From the NCBI RefSeq assembly GCF_000018685.1, contig NC_010001.1, positions 1,628,001-1,692,000 on the forward strand: a stretch of DNA of 64,000 nt, written 5' to 3'. Each line of letters opens with the position of its first letter. The first letter of the stretch is position 1. Shown piece after piece: positions 16,959 to 25,562 of this stretch. Below the pieces are notes generated by a model that was given only the letters and a program-made list of their open reading frames with translations, was not told the DNA's origin and made no database searches. This DNA comes from Lachnoclostridium phytofermentans ISDg (lineage in GTDB: Bacteria > Bacillota > Clostridia > Lachnospirales > Lachnospiraceae). A program made the position numbers and the translations under genes.

Positions 16959-18134
16959 TTAGTTACAAGAGTGTAAAATACGAGTACGGAAACGTTCAAA
17001 GTTTCGAATACCATAGGAAATACGTTTAAGAACTTTTATCTTATTATTAAAACCTTCTGTTGGTCCGTTTGTAATTCCATATTTAAAAGAATTTAATATT
17101 TCTTTTCCCCAGTGACGGTATGTGGCAGCACATTTTTCAAACTCTGCTATACCAGAACTTTCTGCATTGCGAATCCATTCGTAAAACTGTGTTCTCTGAA
17201 AGGAGTACTTAGTACTTTGACAAATATCATAAAACCATTCTTTCAACATATGCGCTTTTCGTAAGTCATCATTGTAATAAAGCATCAAGTCACATGCTTT
17301 TTTGTATTCGTCTTCTAGTTTATGATAGCGTGTTAAAATCAGTTTATGGCTTCGTTTATAGTATTTTCTTAAAGAAGTAGGCATTGTTTTTTGAAGTCGC
17401 TTTCTTACATTTTCAATTGCCCAGGTGACTTGACGAATAAAATGATATTTATCAATAATTACTTGTGCATTGGGGAAATAGCTATGGGCTAAATCCACAT
17501 ATGGCTGCCACATATCACACACAAAATATTTTACACGATATCGCTCGCTACGGTTTATATTCCGAAAATAGGCAGATAAGTGAGGTTGTGTGCGGTCAGG
17601 AAGGATATCCATAATGGAGCGCTGCTTTGGATTAACGATGATACATTGATACTTTCCAGTCTCAGCATTGCCTTTATATTCATCAATGGATATCGCGTCT
17701 TTTAAAGAAGGGCAAGTATAATGGATTGTGTCTAGAATCCTTACAATAGTAGCGGATGAAACATTGGCTTTATTAGCAACAGATTTTAGTGAAGTAGTAT
17801 CTCTTAATTCATTTACTATGTATTGAGTTAAGCGAGTAGATCTTTGCTGATAACGAGCAAGGAAAGAATACTTTTCACTAAATCTTTTTCCACAAGAACA
17901 TCGATAACGTCGCTTTTTTAAAACTAGGTAACAATGCTTTAGTTGAAAGGGCAAGTCCTTGATGGATTGCCAACGGTAATCATGAATTTGCTTGGTATGG
18001 CGACCACAGCAAGGACAAGTTTGTACGCTAGCCTTTGTTTCAATAAAGATTTTTACATAGGAATCCCCATGAATTATATTTTTTACTTTTACCTCTTTTA
18101 AATTTAGTAGTTTATTGATACAATAATTATGCAT
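16959..18134 (-). CDS. ISL3-family transposase
   Basis: A 391-residue intact transposase. The N-terminal zinc finger is CPCCGRHTKQIHDYRW...CSCGKRF; a helix-turn-helix follows (LKSVANKANVSSATIVRILD). The DDE core is seen in AISIDEYKGN (first Asp), YFVCDMWQPY (second Asp) and the C-terminal GPTEGFNNKIKVLKR (Glu), with the DKYHFIRQV motif between, all typical of ISL3. The start is ATG 18134, eight bases after GGAGG. That ribosome site can pair with an upstream AACCTCC, which would limit translation from read-through transcripts. Confidence 0.95.
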   Translation of the reverse strand: MHNYCINKLLNLKEVKVKNIIHGDSYVKIFIETKASVQTCPCCGRHTKQIHDYRWQSIKDLPFQLKHCYLVLKKRRYRCSCGKRFSEKYSFLARYQQRSTRLTQYIVNELRDTTSLKSVANKANVSSATIVRILDTIHYTCPSLKDAISIDEYKGNAETGKYQCIIVNPKQRSIMDILPDRTQPHLSAYFRNINRSERYRVKYFVCDMWQPYVDLAHSYFPNAQVIIDKYHFIRQVTWAIENVRKRLQKTMPTSLRKYYKRSHKLILTRYHKLEDEYKKACDLMLYYNDDLRKAHMLKEWFYDICQSTKYSFQRTQFYEWIRNAESSGIAEFEKCAATYRHWGKEILNSFKYGITNGPTEGFNNKIKVLKRISYGIRNFERFRTRILHSCN

Positions 18135-18140
18135 TTATGC

Positions 18141-18186
18141 AACCTCCTGGTGATTTGTTTCGAGACTGGCACTGGGAGGTTTTTTA
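18141..18186 (+). terminator. Hairpin in the IS right end: plus-strand terminator, minus-strand ribosome-site lock
   Basis: AACCTCC (18141-18147) pairs with GGAGGTT (18175-18181), followed on the plus strand by TTTTATTATT, so transcripts entering the IS from the left may end here. On the minus strand the same pairing hides the transposase GGAGG. Confidence 0.6.
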
Positions 18187-18262
18187 TTATTATAAAATAA
18201 AAAACGTTGGAGTAGCGAATTAATTTCACATACCCCAACATTTATTATAGAGCCAATAATTA

Positions 18263-18268
18263 TATAAT
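18263..18268 (+). promoter_or_regulatory. Orphaned -10 box of the etf operon
   Basis: TATAAT immediately after the right-hand target duplicate. At normal -35 spacing it now faces IS-end sequence (ATTTAT), which is a poor -35. Confidence 0.7.
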
Positions 18269-18280
18269 TAGAACAACAAG

Positions 18281-18332
18281 TGGTACTACCAGTTAGCTAC
18301 CACTTTAATTTTTGCCAAAAGTGGTAGTACCA
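18281..18332 (+). promoter_or_regulatory. Paired FadR/LldR-type operators
   Basis: TGGTACTACCA (18281-18291) and TGGTAGTACCA (18322-18332), both TGGT-N3-ACCA, with centres 41 bp apart. The first begins 13 bases after the -10 box, at about +6, so a bound regulator would block transcription. Confidence 0.8.
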
Positions 18333-18352
18333 ATTTTGAAAGGAGTAGATCA

Positions 18353-19141
18353 GTGAATATTTTAGTTTGTATTAAACAAGTCCCTGAAACCAACAAAGTT
18401 GAAGTAGATCCCGTTACCGGTGTACTTAAAAGAAATGGTGTTAGCTCTAAGATGAATCCTTATGATTTATATGCCATTGAAACTGCACTAAGGATTCGTG
18501 AAGAAAAGGGAGGAACCATAACCGTTATAACCATGGGGCCTAATCAGGCCATGAGTATTATAAGGGAAGCTTTCTCCATGGGAGCAGATCAAGGAGCGAT
18601 TATTTCAGACCGCAAATTTGGCGGAGCTGACGTATTGGCAACCAGTTATACCATATCACAAGGAATAAAAAAATTAGGTCATTTTGATTTAATTCTATGC
18701 GGTAAACAAACAACAGATGGGGATACTGCTCAAGTAGGACCTGAAGTTGCAGAATGGCTGCAGATACCAAGCGTGTCTAATGTATGTAAGATAAAAGAAA
18801 TAGATGAAAGTTCTATTGTTGTGGAAATGGATATGACTGAGGATATAGAAATAGCTATAGTAGGATTTCCTTGTCTTTTGTCAGTGGATAAAGATATATT
18901 TACCCCGAGACTACCTTCCTATTTGAAAAAGCAAGCCTCTAAGGATCGTGAGATCACTGTGATTACTTTTGATGATTTGGAAGACAAGAATGAAAAACAT
19001 TATGGACTAAATGGTTCACCGACACAAGTACAACGTATCTTCCCACCAGAAGTGAATACCGAGCAGGTAATATGGAAAGGCAATGGTTCGGAACTGGCAA
19101 ACCAGCTTTACGAAAAACTGGAAGAATTAAAACTGGTATAG
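18353..19141 (+). CDS. etfB: Electron-transfer flavoprotein beta subunit (lactate module)
   Basis: A 262-residue EtfB. Family text: MNILVCIKQVPETNKVEVDP, then NPYDLYAIETALRI, ITMGPNQAMSIIREAFSMGAD and the AMP/FAD-binding segment LILCGKQTTDGDTAQVGPEVAEWL. It starts with GTG 18353 behind AAAGGAG. It is the first gene of etfB-etfA-lactate dehydrogenase, the order of lctB-lctC-lctD in Acetobacterium woodii, where the complex drives lactate oxidation with NAD+ at the cost of reduced ferredoxin (flavin-based electron confurcation). The promoter is split by an IS and two FadR/LldR-type operators precede the gene. Confidence 0.92.
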   Translation: MNILVCIKQVPETNKVEVDPVTGVLKRNGVSSKMNPYDLYAIETALRIREEKGGTITVITMGPNQAMSIIREAFSMGADQGAIISDRKFGGADVLATSYTISQGIKKLGHFDLILCGKQTTDGDTAQVGPEVAEWLQIPSVSNVCKIKEIDESSIVVEMDMTEDIEIAIVGFPCLLSVDKDIFTPRLPSYLKKQASKDREITVITFDDLEDKNEKHYGLNGSPTQVQRIFPPEVNTEQVIWKGNGSELANQLYEKLEELKLV

Positions 19142-19154
19142 GAGGAGTGAAAAC

Positions 19155-20360
19155 ATGGCTAAGCTTATTATTAATCAAAGTAAAATTGATAATATAAAAG
19201 AATTTATAAATATCTGTCCTTTTGGTGCATTAGAAGAAGCAGAGGGAGAAGTCAGAGTAAATGCTGCCTGTAAGATGTGTAAATTGTGTGTGAAAAAAGG
19301 ACCGGAAGGTGCTGCAACTTATGTGGAAGAGACTGTAGAAGCAATTGATAAATCTTTATGGAAAGGTATCGCTATTTATGTGGAACATATCGATGGGGAA
19401 CATATCGATGGGGACATTCATCCTGTTACCTATGAATTAATCGGTAAAGCAAAAGAACTCGCTAAAAAGATTCATCATCCTGTATATGCCATTATGATGG
19501 GAAGTAATATAAAAGATAAATGTGAGGAACTTCTTCATTATGGCATTGATAAAATATTTGTATATGACATAAATGAGTTAGACCGTTTTAAGATAGAACC
19601 ATATACGGCAGTTTTTAAAGATTTTATAGAAAATATAAAACCAACTGCTATCTTAGTAGGTGCAACTACCGTGGGACGCCAGTTAGCACCTCGCGTTGCG
19701 GCAAGACTTCGAACCGGATTAACAGCAGATTGTACTATACTGGATATGAATGAGGATACTGACCTGATACAAATTCGCCCTGCTTTTGGCGGTAACATTA
19801 TGGCACAGATTCTAACTCCTAATCATAGACCTCAGATGGCAACGGTACGTTATAAAGTTATGGATGCCCCAAAGAGAGAAAAAGAGAAATCCGGTGAAAT
19901 ACTTTTTTGTAACATAGATTCCAAACTCTTAAAAACCAATGTGGAAGTATTGGATATCATCAAGAAAGAAAAAGAACAATTTATCGAAGGAGCCGATGTA
20001 CTGGTAGTAGCAGGCCGTGGTGTGAAAAAGGAAGAAGATATTGCAATGCTTGCGGAACTTGCAGATTTATTAGGTGGCCAGCTTGCTTGTACCAGGCCAA
20101 TGGCAGAATCCGGATGGATGGAAGCAAAACGACAAATCGGATTAAGCGGAAGAACAGTAAGACCAAAACTTATTATCACCTGTGGTGTGTCTGGTGCCAT
20201 TCAGTTTGTGGCAGGTATGGATCACAGCGAACATATTATAGCTATTAATAAAGATGAGAAAGCACCAATCTTTAAAGTAGCAAATGATTGTTTGGTTGGA
20301 GATTTATATGAAATCATACCGGACTTAATTGAGAAATTAAAGGCAAGTAAGGGGGCTTAA
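19155..20360 (+). CDS. etfA: Electron-transfer flavoprotein alpha subunit with N-terminal ferredoxin-like domain
   Basis: A 401-residue EtfA, longer than the usual ~320. The first ~60 residues are a ferredoxin-like extension with CPFGAL and CKMCKLC, four Cys that could bind one [4Fe-4S] cluster; such extensions occur in EtfA of bifurcating or confurcating complexes such as LctC. Then come the EtfA N-domain (VYAIMMGSNI...) and the C-terminal FAD domain: AGRGVKKEEDI, RPMAESGWMEAKRQIGLSGR, CGVSGAIQFVAGM and INKDEKAPIF. It lies 13 bases after etfB and two bases before the dehydrogenase gene. Confidence 0.92.
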   Translation: MAKLIINQSKIDNIKEFINICPFGALEEAEGEVRVNAACKMCKLCVKKGPEGAATYVEETVEAIDKSLWKGIAIYVEHIDGEHIDGDIHPVTYELIGKAKELAKKIHHPVYAIMMGSNIKDKCEELLHYGIDKIFVYDINELDRFKIEPYTAVFKDFIENIKPTAILVGATTVGRQLAPRVAARLRTGLTADCTILDMNEDTDLIQIRPAFGGNIMAQILTPNHRPQMATVRYKVMDAPKREKEKSGEILFCNIDSKLLKTNVEVLDIIKKEKEQFIEGADVLVVAGRGVKKEEDIAMLAELADLLGGQLACTRPMAESGWMEAKRQIGLSGRTVRPKLIITCGVSGAIQFVAGMDHSEHIIAINKDEKAPIFKVANDCLVGDLYEIIPDLIEKLKASKGA

Positions 20361-20362
20361 CT

Positions 20363-21763
20363 GTGAATTATAAAAGAATGAATCAAATAGATTTAATATA
20401 CATACAAAGTATCATTGGAGACAAAGAAAGAGTACTCTATGGTGAAAATATAAACGAAGAATATAGCCATGATGAATTAAGCGGTACAGAAAGCTACCCA
20501 GATGTAGTGGTTAGAGTAACCTCAGCAGAAGAAATATCTGCGATTATGAAATATGCATATGATAATAATATTCCGGTAACTCCTCGTGGAGCAGGAACCG
20601 GACTGGTAGGCTCTTCTGTGGCCATGGAACATGGTATTATGTTAGAAACTGGATTAATGAATCATGTACTGGAACTGGATGAAGATAATCTTACTATCAC
20701 TGTCGAGCCAGGTGTATTATTAATGGACTTGGCCGCTTACGTAGAAGAAAGAGACTTATTCTATCCTCCGGATCCAGGTGAAAAATCAGCTACCATAGGA
20801 GGTAATATCAGCACCAATGCAGGTGGAATGAGAGCGGTTAAATACGGAGTTACCAGAGATTATGTCCGTGGCCTTGAAGTGGTGTTACCTAATGGAACTA
20901 TTACAACTTTTGGCGGAAAGGTTGTAAAGAATAGTACCGGTTATGCTTTAAAGGATTTAATGGTAGGCTCGGAAGGAACACTTGGAATTATAACTAAGGC
21001 CGTACTAAAATTATTACCATTGCCTCAAAAAGCCATCAGTTTATTAATACCATTTCCAAGTTTAGAACAAGCCATCAGAACCGTACCATTAATTATAAAA
21101 TCAAAGTCCATTCCTACCGCCATTGAATTTATGCAACGAGAAGTAATCATGGATGCAGAAAAGTATTTGGGTAAGAAGTTCCCTGACAATTCTGCCGATG
21201 CTTATCTTTTATTAAAGTTTGATGGTAATTCCGTTGAAGAAATTGAAAAATCCTATGAAAGAGTAGCGGGGATATGCTTAGAACAGGGGGCTATAGATAT
21301 TTTAATCTCTGATACGGAAGAGAGAGAAGAATCCATATGGAAAGCAAGAGGTGCATTCTTAGAGGCTATTAAAGGATCCACTACCTATATGGATGAAGTA
21401 GACGTTGTTGTACCAAGAAGCTCAGTTAATGAGATGGTAGAATACATCCATAATCTTCATGAAAAAGTAGACATTCGAATCAAAAGCTTTGGTCACGCAG
21501 GAGATGGCAACCTTCATGCCTATATCTTAAAGGATGATTTAAGTAATGAGGAGTGGGAACTAAAGATGAAAGCTGCAATGGATAACATCTATGAAAAAGC
21601 TAGGGAATTAAATGGCCAGGTTTCCGGTGAACATGGAATTGGATATGCAAAAAAATCCTATCTATTAGAATCTATGGATCCTGTAGTTGTAGAACTAATG
21701 AAAGGGATTAAGGAAGCCTTTGATCCAAAAAATATATTGAATCCACATAAAGTCTTTAAATAA
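20363..21763 (+). CDS. FAD-dependent lactate (or 2-hydroxyacid) dehydrogenase
   Basis: A 466-residue GlcD/LctD-type flavoprotein. The PCMH FAD domain shows PRGAGTGLVGSSVAME, DPGEKSATIGGNISTNAGG and GSEGTLGIITKAVLKLLPLP; the C-terminal FAD-oxidase domain ends with FGHAGDGNLHAYIL and GEHGIGYAKK, which hold the active-site His and Fe/FAD contacts. The start is GTG 20363, after AAGGGGG, two bases after etfA. With EtfAB it would oxidise lactate by electron confurcation. Glycolate or another 2-hydroxyacid cannot be excluded. No lactate permease or racemase follows, unlike the A. woodii cluster. Confidence 0.88.
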   Translation: MNYKRMNQIDLIYIQSIIGDKERVLYGENINEEYSHDELSGTESYPDVVVRVTSAEEISAIMKYAYDNNIPVTPRGAGTGLVGSSVAMEHGIMLETGLMNHVLELDEDNLTITVEPGVLLMDLAAYVEERDLFYPPDPGEKSATIGGNISTNAGGMRAVKYGVTRDYVRGLEVVLPNGTITTFGGKVVKNSTGYALKDLMVGSEGTLGIITKAVLKLLPLPQKAISLLIPFPSLEQAIRTVPLIIKSKSIPTAIEFMQREVIMDAEKYLGKKFPDNSADAYLLLKFDGNSVEEIEKSYERVAGICLEQGAIDILISDTEEREESIWKARGAFLEAIKGSTTYMDEVDVVVPRSSVNEMVEYIHNLHEKVDIRIKSFGHAGDGNLHAYILKDDLSNEEWELKMKAAMDNIYEKARELNGQVSGEHGIGYAKKSYLLESMDPVVVELMKGIKEAFDPKNILNPHKVFK

Positions 21764-21800
21764 ATTGCTTTATCTTGCAGCCCTTTACACCTTATTAGAA

Positions 21801-21834
21801 AAGTCCCATGCTTCTTTAAGCATGGGACTTTCCT
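21801..21834. terminator. Shared bidirectional terminator
   Basis: AAGTCCCATGCTT (21801-21813) and AAGCATGGGACTT (21818-21830) form a 13-bp perfect stem with a 4-base loop, between the convergent dehydrogenase and MATE genes. Confidence 0.85.
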
Positions 21835-21860
21835 GTTTAGGCAGGAGATCAAGTTTCGTT

Positions 21861-23192
21861 TTAATTGGCCTGTTCTACATAACTGTGAAGCCAGTCAGCC
21901 TTTTTATAATAAATTAGAAACGAAATAGAACTTAGGAACCAGGTTAATGGATATGCCCAAAAGATTACCCGTATGTCTGGTATAATACGTACCATAATTG
22001 TTATGTAGGTTATGCGGATAAAACACCAACAGACAAGCATAACAAACATAGGAATAGTAGATTTCCCAGCACCTCTTAAAATACCTGCTAGACAGTGAGA
22101 GAAGGCGAGTAGACAAAAAAACAATGCTTCTGTTCTTGACTGCATAACGCCAAACTCTATGACATCCGGCTGATTATTAAAGAATCCAATGAGTACCGGT
22201 GCAAAAATCCATAGTACAATGCCGACAGTTTCGGCCAACAGTACCCCAGATAGAATTCCAAAACGGGCACCTTTTTTTACACGTTCAAATTGCTTAGCAC
22301 CTAGATTTTGTCCGATAAAAGTTGTTAAAGCAACGCTGAAACTAGTAATAGGTAAAAATGCAAAGCCCTCAAGTTTTGAATAACTACCGCAACCAGCCAT
22401 GGCGATAGAACCAAAATTATTAATGTTGGATTGGACAATAACATTTGCAAATCCTATCACAGAATTCTGAACCCCAGTTGGGATGCCCATTTTTAGGATT
22501 CTTGTAAGCATGTTACGTTGGATGCGTATTTTATTGATTTGTATCCGGTGCTCACCATCGACTCTCAATAGTTTAACAAATCCAAGAATAGCGCTTACAA
22601 ACTGTGAGATTACAGTTGCAATAGCTGCACCACCAATACCAAATCCTAGGACAGCTACAAATAAAAGATCCAAAACAACATTGATGATTGCTGCTATAAT
22701 CAGGTAGTAAAGCGGGTGCCTACTGTCGCCTACTGCCTGAAAAATACCCATGCATGCATTGTACATAACAATGCCAATACCTCCAGCAAAATATAATTGA
22801 AAATACATAATAGAATTGGGAAGTACATCCTCTGGTGTTCCCATCATTTTCAGCATCCAAGGAGATAATCCCATTCCTAATGCTGTTACAATTATTCCGG
22901 CAATAATTCCAAAAGCAATGGTGGTATGGACAGCAATAGATAAATCTTTCATGTTTTTTGCTCCAAAATAGCGAGCAATAATCACGCCAGCTCCTACAAA
23001 GATACCATTTATAAATCCTACAATTAAAAAAATCAAGCTGCCGGAAGAACTTACTGCCGCTAGTGCATCTTTTCCAAGAAAGTTCCCAACAACAAGGGAA
23101 TCTACAACGTTATAAAGCTGCTGAAATAAGTTCCCCAAAAATATTGGCATGGCAAAAAATACAATTTTTTTTGAAATTTTTCCTTCTGTCAA
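21861..23192 (-). CDS. MATE-family multidrug/organic cation exporter
   Basis: A 443-residue membrane protein with about 12 helices in two homologous halves, as in the MATE family. N-terminal text (KKIVFFAMPIFLGNLFQQLYNVVDSLVVGNFLGKDALAAV) is the standard MATE start, and the second half repeats it (MGIPTGVQNSVIGFANVIVQ). It probably exports cationic compounds using Na+ or H+; substrate unknown. It starts with TTG 23192, nine bases after GGAAGGA. Convergent with the lactate operon and separated from it by a shared terminator. Confidence 0.92.
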   Translation of the reverse strand: MTEGKISKKIVFFAMPIFLGNLFQQLYNVVDSLVVGNFLGKDALAAVSSSGSLIFLIVGFINGIFVGAGVIIARYFGAKNMKDLSIAVHTTIAFGIIAGIIVTALGMGLSPWMLKMMGTPEDVLPNSIMYFQLYFAGGIGIVMYNACMGIFQAVGDSRHPLYYLIIAAIINVVLDLLFVAVLGFGIGGAAIATVISQFVSAILGFVKLLRVDGEHRIQINKIRIQRNMLTRILKMGIPTGVQNSVIGFANVIVQSNINNFGSIAMAGCGSYSKLEGFAFLPITSFSVALTTFIGQNLGAKQFERVKKGARFGILSGVLLAETVGIVLWIFAPVLIGFFNNQPDVIEFGVMQSRTEALFFCLLAFSHCLAGILRGAGKSTIPMFVMLVCWCFIRITYITIMVRIIPDIRVIFWAYPLTWFLSSISFLIYYKKADWLHSYVEQAN

Positions 23193-23274
23193 AGTTTTAT
23201 CCTTCCTGTATGTAATTACTTCAACTTTATATGATAGTTGATGTGACGAATATATGCAAGTCCATAAAATAATG

Positions 23275-23745
23275 CTATTTTAACCTAATCGGTATAAATG
23301 TTTCCATGTGTGCCCAGCCTTGTGCATTTATAATCTCTTTGGGAGTGATAATATGTCCCATTGAATAATGATTAGAGCGAACATCCAACTCAAAAATCTC
23401 TGAGTTTTTTATGTATTCCATAGCTTCATTATATAGCTTACCATTTGTTTCTTCGTCGCCATCTCTATAGACATAAGTCAGATAGTATCCACCTTCAAAA
23501 TCAACAATCTTGTTGTCGCCATCATTCATATCATCACTTAACGCCCACCACCAAACCATACCTTGATTTTCTTCATCAAAAAACAAAAAATCTCTTGGCA
23601 TAAAATTATCCCTTGCTGAGGGAGTGATTGCAGAAAAATATCTATCAAACTTCCCTAATATACCATCTTCGGAAAAATCAAAGTTCTTATCTACACCAGA
23701 AGAAGCAGCTTTAAAAGGTGGCAAAGATATAATCCTAAACTCCAT
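23275..23745 (-). CDS. GyrI-like/effector-binding domain protein
   Basis: A 156-residue single-domain protein of the GyrI-like (AraC effector-binding, SOUL-related) fold: EFRIISLPPFKAASSG at the N-terminus and MVWWWALSDDMND in the middle, ending METFIPIRLK, a typical C-terminal strand of this family. It has no DNA-binding domain. Such proteins bind small molecules, and some hydrolyse cyclopropanoid toxins. ATG 23745 is chosen because AGAAGG lies at proper distance; ATG 23763 has none. Its own promoter region was not recognised. Function unknown. Confidence 0.65.
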   Translation of the reverse strand: MEFRIISLPPFKAASSGVDKNFDFSEDGILGKFDRYFSAITPSARDNFMPRDFLFFDEENQGMVWWWALSDDMNDGDNKIVDFEGGYYLTYVYRDGDEETNGKLYNEAMEYIKNSEIFELDVRSNHYSMGHIITPKEIINAQGWAHMETFIPIRLK

Positions 23746-23763
23746 AAGAATACCTTCTTTCAT

Positions 23764-24114
23764 TTTATTTATATTTATTTTACCATATTACCCCTGATAA
23801 AGGAAACCAATCTGTGTTGTAAAAAGTGTATTTTCTACAATAATTCGTGTTATCTTTAGCATTGGTAACAATTTTTACCGGATACAGTAAGAGCAGGAGA
23901 CTGATCTAGTTTTTTAAATTTTTTTTTCTTCTTTACTGGACAGATTACTATAAAGAGTTTTTCACTTTGTTCTCCACAAAATTTCAGGTATATTTTGGAT
24001 TTATAAAAAGCTGTTGCTACCTATTTTATATTTTAATTTTATTAAATATTTTTGGGAAGAAAACATGATAGAAAAAATCATATCAAAAGCTGACAGATTA
24101 ACTAAAACATACCA
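23764..24114. other. Gene-free stretch
   Basis: AT-rich, including a T-rich run near 23917-23932. I see no gene, strong hairpin or repeat. Confidence 0.5.
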
Positions 24115-24143
24115 GTGTATTATAAAAATCACTGCATATACTA
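24115..24143 (+). promoter_or_regulatory. Possible sigma-G-type promoter of the spore protein gene
   Basis: GTGTA near 24115 and TATACTA at 24137-24143 are one or two mismatches from forespore sigma-G boxes with about a 17-base spacer. Weak evidence; expected from the gene's role. Confidence 0.3.
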
Positions 24144-24241
24144 AGAGCGTAACAAACAACAACATTTTCTGACGAAAAAAACAGCATGGTAATACCGTAA
24201 GGTAGACAGTTTAGTCAGACCATGAAATGGAGGAGTTTATT

Positions 24242-24442
24242 ATGAGTTCTAGAAACCGTGTAGAAGTTCCAGAGGCAAAAGAAGCATTAGATCGTTTTAA
24301 GATGGAATGTGCATCTGAAGTTGGTGTACCTTTAACTAACGGATATAACGGCAACTTAACATCTTACCAAAATGGTAGCGTAGGTGGACAGATGGTTCGT
24401 AAGATGATTAAGGCACAGGAAGAACAAATGGCAGGTAAATAG
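24242..24442 (+). CDS. Alpha/beta-type small acid-soluble spore protein
   Basis: A 66-residue SASP that coats and protects spore DNA. Signatures: VEVPEAKEALDRFKMECASEVGV, containing the Glu-Ala/Ser region around the GPR protease site (the usual cleavage is in a FKxE(I/C)ASE context), and the C-terminal GGQMVRKMIKAQEEQ. ATG 24242 has GGAGG upstream; an upstream in-frame ATG at 24227 contains this ribosome site and is not used. Its own terminator follows, so it is monocistronic, as SASP genes usually are. It shows the organism forms endospores. Confidence 0.93.
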   Translation: MSSRNRVEVPEAKEALDRFKMECASEVGVPLTNGYNGNLTSYQNGSVGGQMVRKMIKAQEEQMAGK

Positions 24443-24513
24443 TCAAAGTACAGTACAGAAGTAATCTCTAGATAAATATTGAGTCATTCTGCTAATAGCA
24501 GTAATCTCATAAT

Positions 24514-24550
24514 AAAGCAGCAACCGGCAAATGTCGGTTGCTGCTTTCCG
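24514..24550 (+). terminator. Terminator of the spore protein gene
   Basis: AAAGCAGCAACCG (24514-24526) and CGGTTGCTGCTTT (24535-24547), 13-bp perfect stem. Confidence 0.85.
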
Positions 24551-24749
24551 TTATGTTATGTTGTTTTGTATTTATTATAGTTAGTAATATTCTTCCATTT
24601 GTGTTTATGTTTTATATTATCCTTCTCTTTGATATTGGTTATATATATTCACAATTAGCAGTTATATCGTGAACTTCTTTTAATCGTTTTAATTTTATGA
24701 AATAATGGTAAAATACATGGTGCGTTTGCACTAATCAGTGAAAAATTGA

Positions 24750-24777
24750 TTGACATTTAGCAAGAATATACTACAAT
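24750..24777 (+). promoter_or_regulatory. Promoter of the rsmD-coaD operon
   Basis: TTGACA (24750-24755), 16-base spacer, TACAAT (24772-24777). It leaves a leader of about 185 bases. Nothing else was recognised in 24551-24971. Confidence 0.6.
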
Positions 24778-24971
24778 ATGATTATATGCAAAATAAAGTA
24801 AGTGAATTGAGTTTTTCGATGTTTCATCGTTGAATATACAAGAATTCCTGTAGATTTAATGCATTGTGTAATATACTTAAGGTACTTTCTAGTAGATAAT
24901 TTTTTTATCGAAAGATACATACTGAATGTTAAAAAAAGTAATTACAAAAAGCTGAAATTGGAGTATAATAT

Positions 24972-25529
24972 ATGAGAGTTATCGCTGGAAAAGCTAGAAG
25001 AACATTGTTAAAAACCCCAGAGGGATTAGATACTAGACCGACCACAGATCGCACGAAAGAGACATTATTTAATATTCTTCAGGGAAATTTAGCTGATAGT
25101 TGTTTTTTGGATTTGTTTAGCGGAAGTGGTGCTATCGGAATAGAAGCTCTGAGCAGAGGAGCAAGTTTTGCAGTATTTTCTGATACAAGTAAAACTGCAG
25201 TTGATTGCATAAAGGCAAATATCAAAACAACCCATATGGAGGGACAAGCTGAAGTTTTTCAAAAGGATGCAATTTCAACAATAAAGGCAATGGAAGTAGC
25301 AGGAAAGGTGTTTCAAATTATTTTTATGGATCCACCTTATAACTGTGATCATGAAAAAATAATATTAGAGATGTTAGATCATTCTAACATAATAGATGAG
25401 GATACGATAATAGTAGTAGAAGCCTCTTTAGCAACGAAATTTGATTACTTAAAGAAAAGTAGGTTTCGCGTATATAGAGAAAAAGAATATAAAACAAATA
25501 AACATGTTTTTATAGAAGTTATAGGCTAA
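24972..25529 (+). CDS. rsmD: 16S rRNA (guanine966-N2)-methyltransferase
   Basis: A 185-residue SAM-dependent methylase modifying 16S rRNA G966. MRVIAGKARRTLLKTPEGLDTRPTTDRTKE is the diagnostic RsmD start, motif I is FLDLFSGSGAIGIEALSRGA, and the catalytic motif is MDPPYNCDHEKI. TTGGAG lies nine bases before the ATG. It corresponds to ylbH in Bacillus, next to coaD (ylbI), and the same pair is seen here 33 bases apart. Confidence 0.95.
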   Translation: MRVIAGKARRTLLKTPEGLDTRPTTDRTKETLFNILQGNLADSCFLDLFSGSGAIGIEALSRGASFAVFSDTSKTAVDCIKANIKTTHMEGQAEVFQKDAISTIKAMEVAGKVFQIIFMDPPYNCDHEKIILEMLDHSNIIDEDTIIVVEASLATKFDYLKKSRFRVYREKEYKTNKHVFIEVIG

Positions 25530-25562
25530 GGAATCGTCGATCCCATAGTTTGGAGGAATTTG

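Larger units (their letters stand above)
16823..18254. mobile_element. Complete ISL3-family insertion sequence, 1432 bp
   Basis: Inverted ends: left GGCTCTATGTCAAGTCTTGG and right (reverse complement) GGCTCTATAATAAATGTTGG, both continuing GGTAT. An exact 8-bp target duplication, AATAATTA, flanks it (16815-16822 and 18255-18262), the usual size for ISL3. A subterminal inverted repeat containing GTGCCAGTCT occurs near both ends. It encodes one intact transposase, so it looks recent and potentially active. It splits the etf promoter. Confidence 0.95.
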
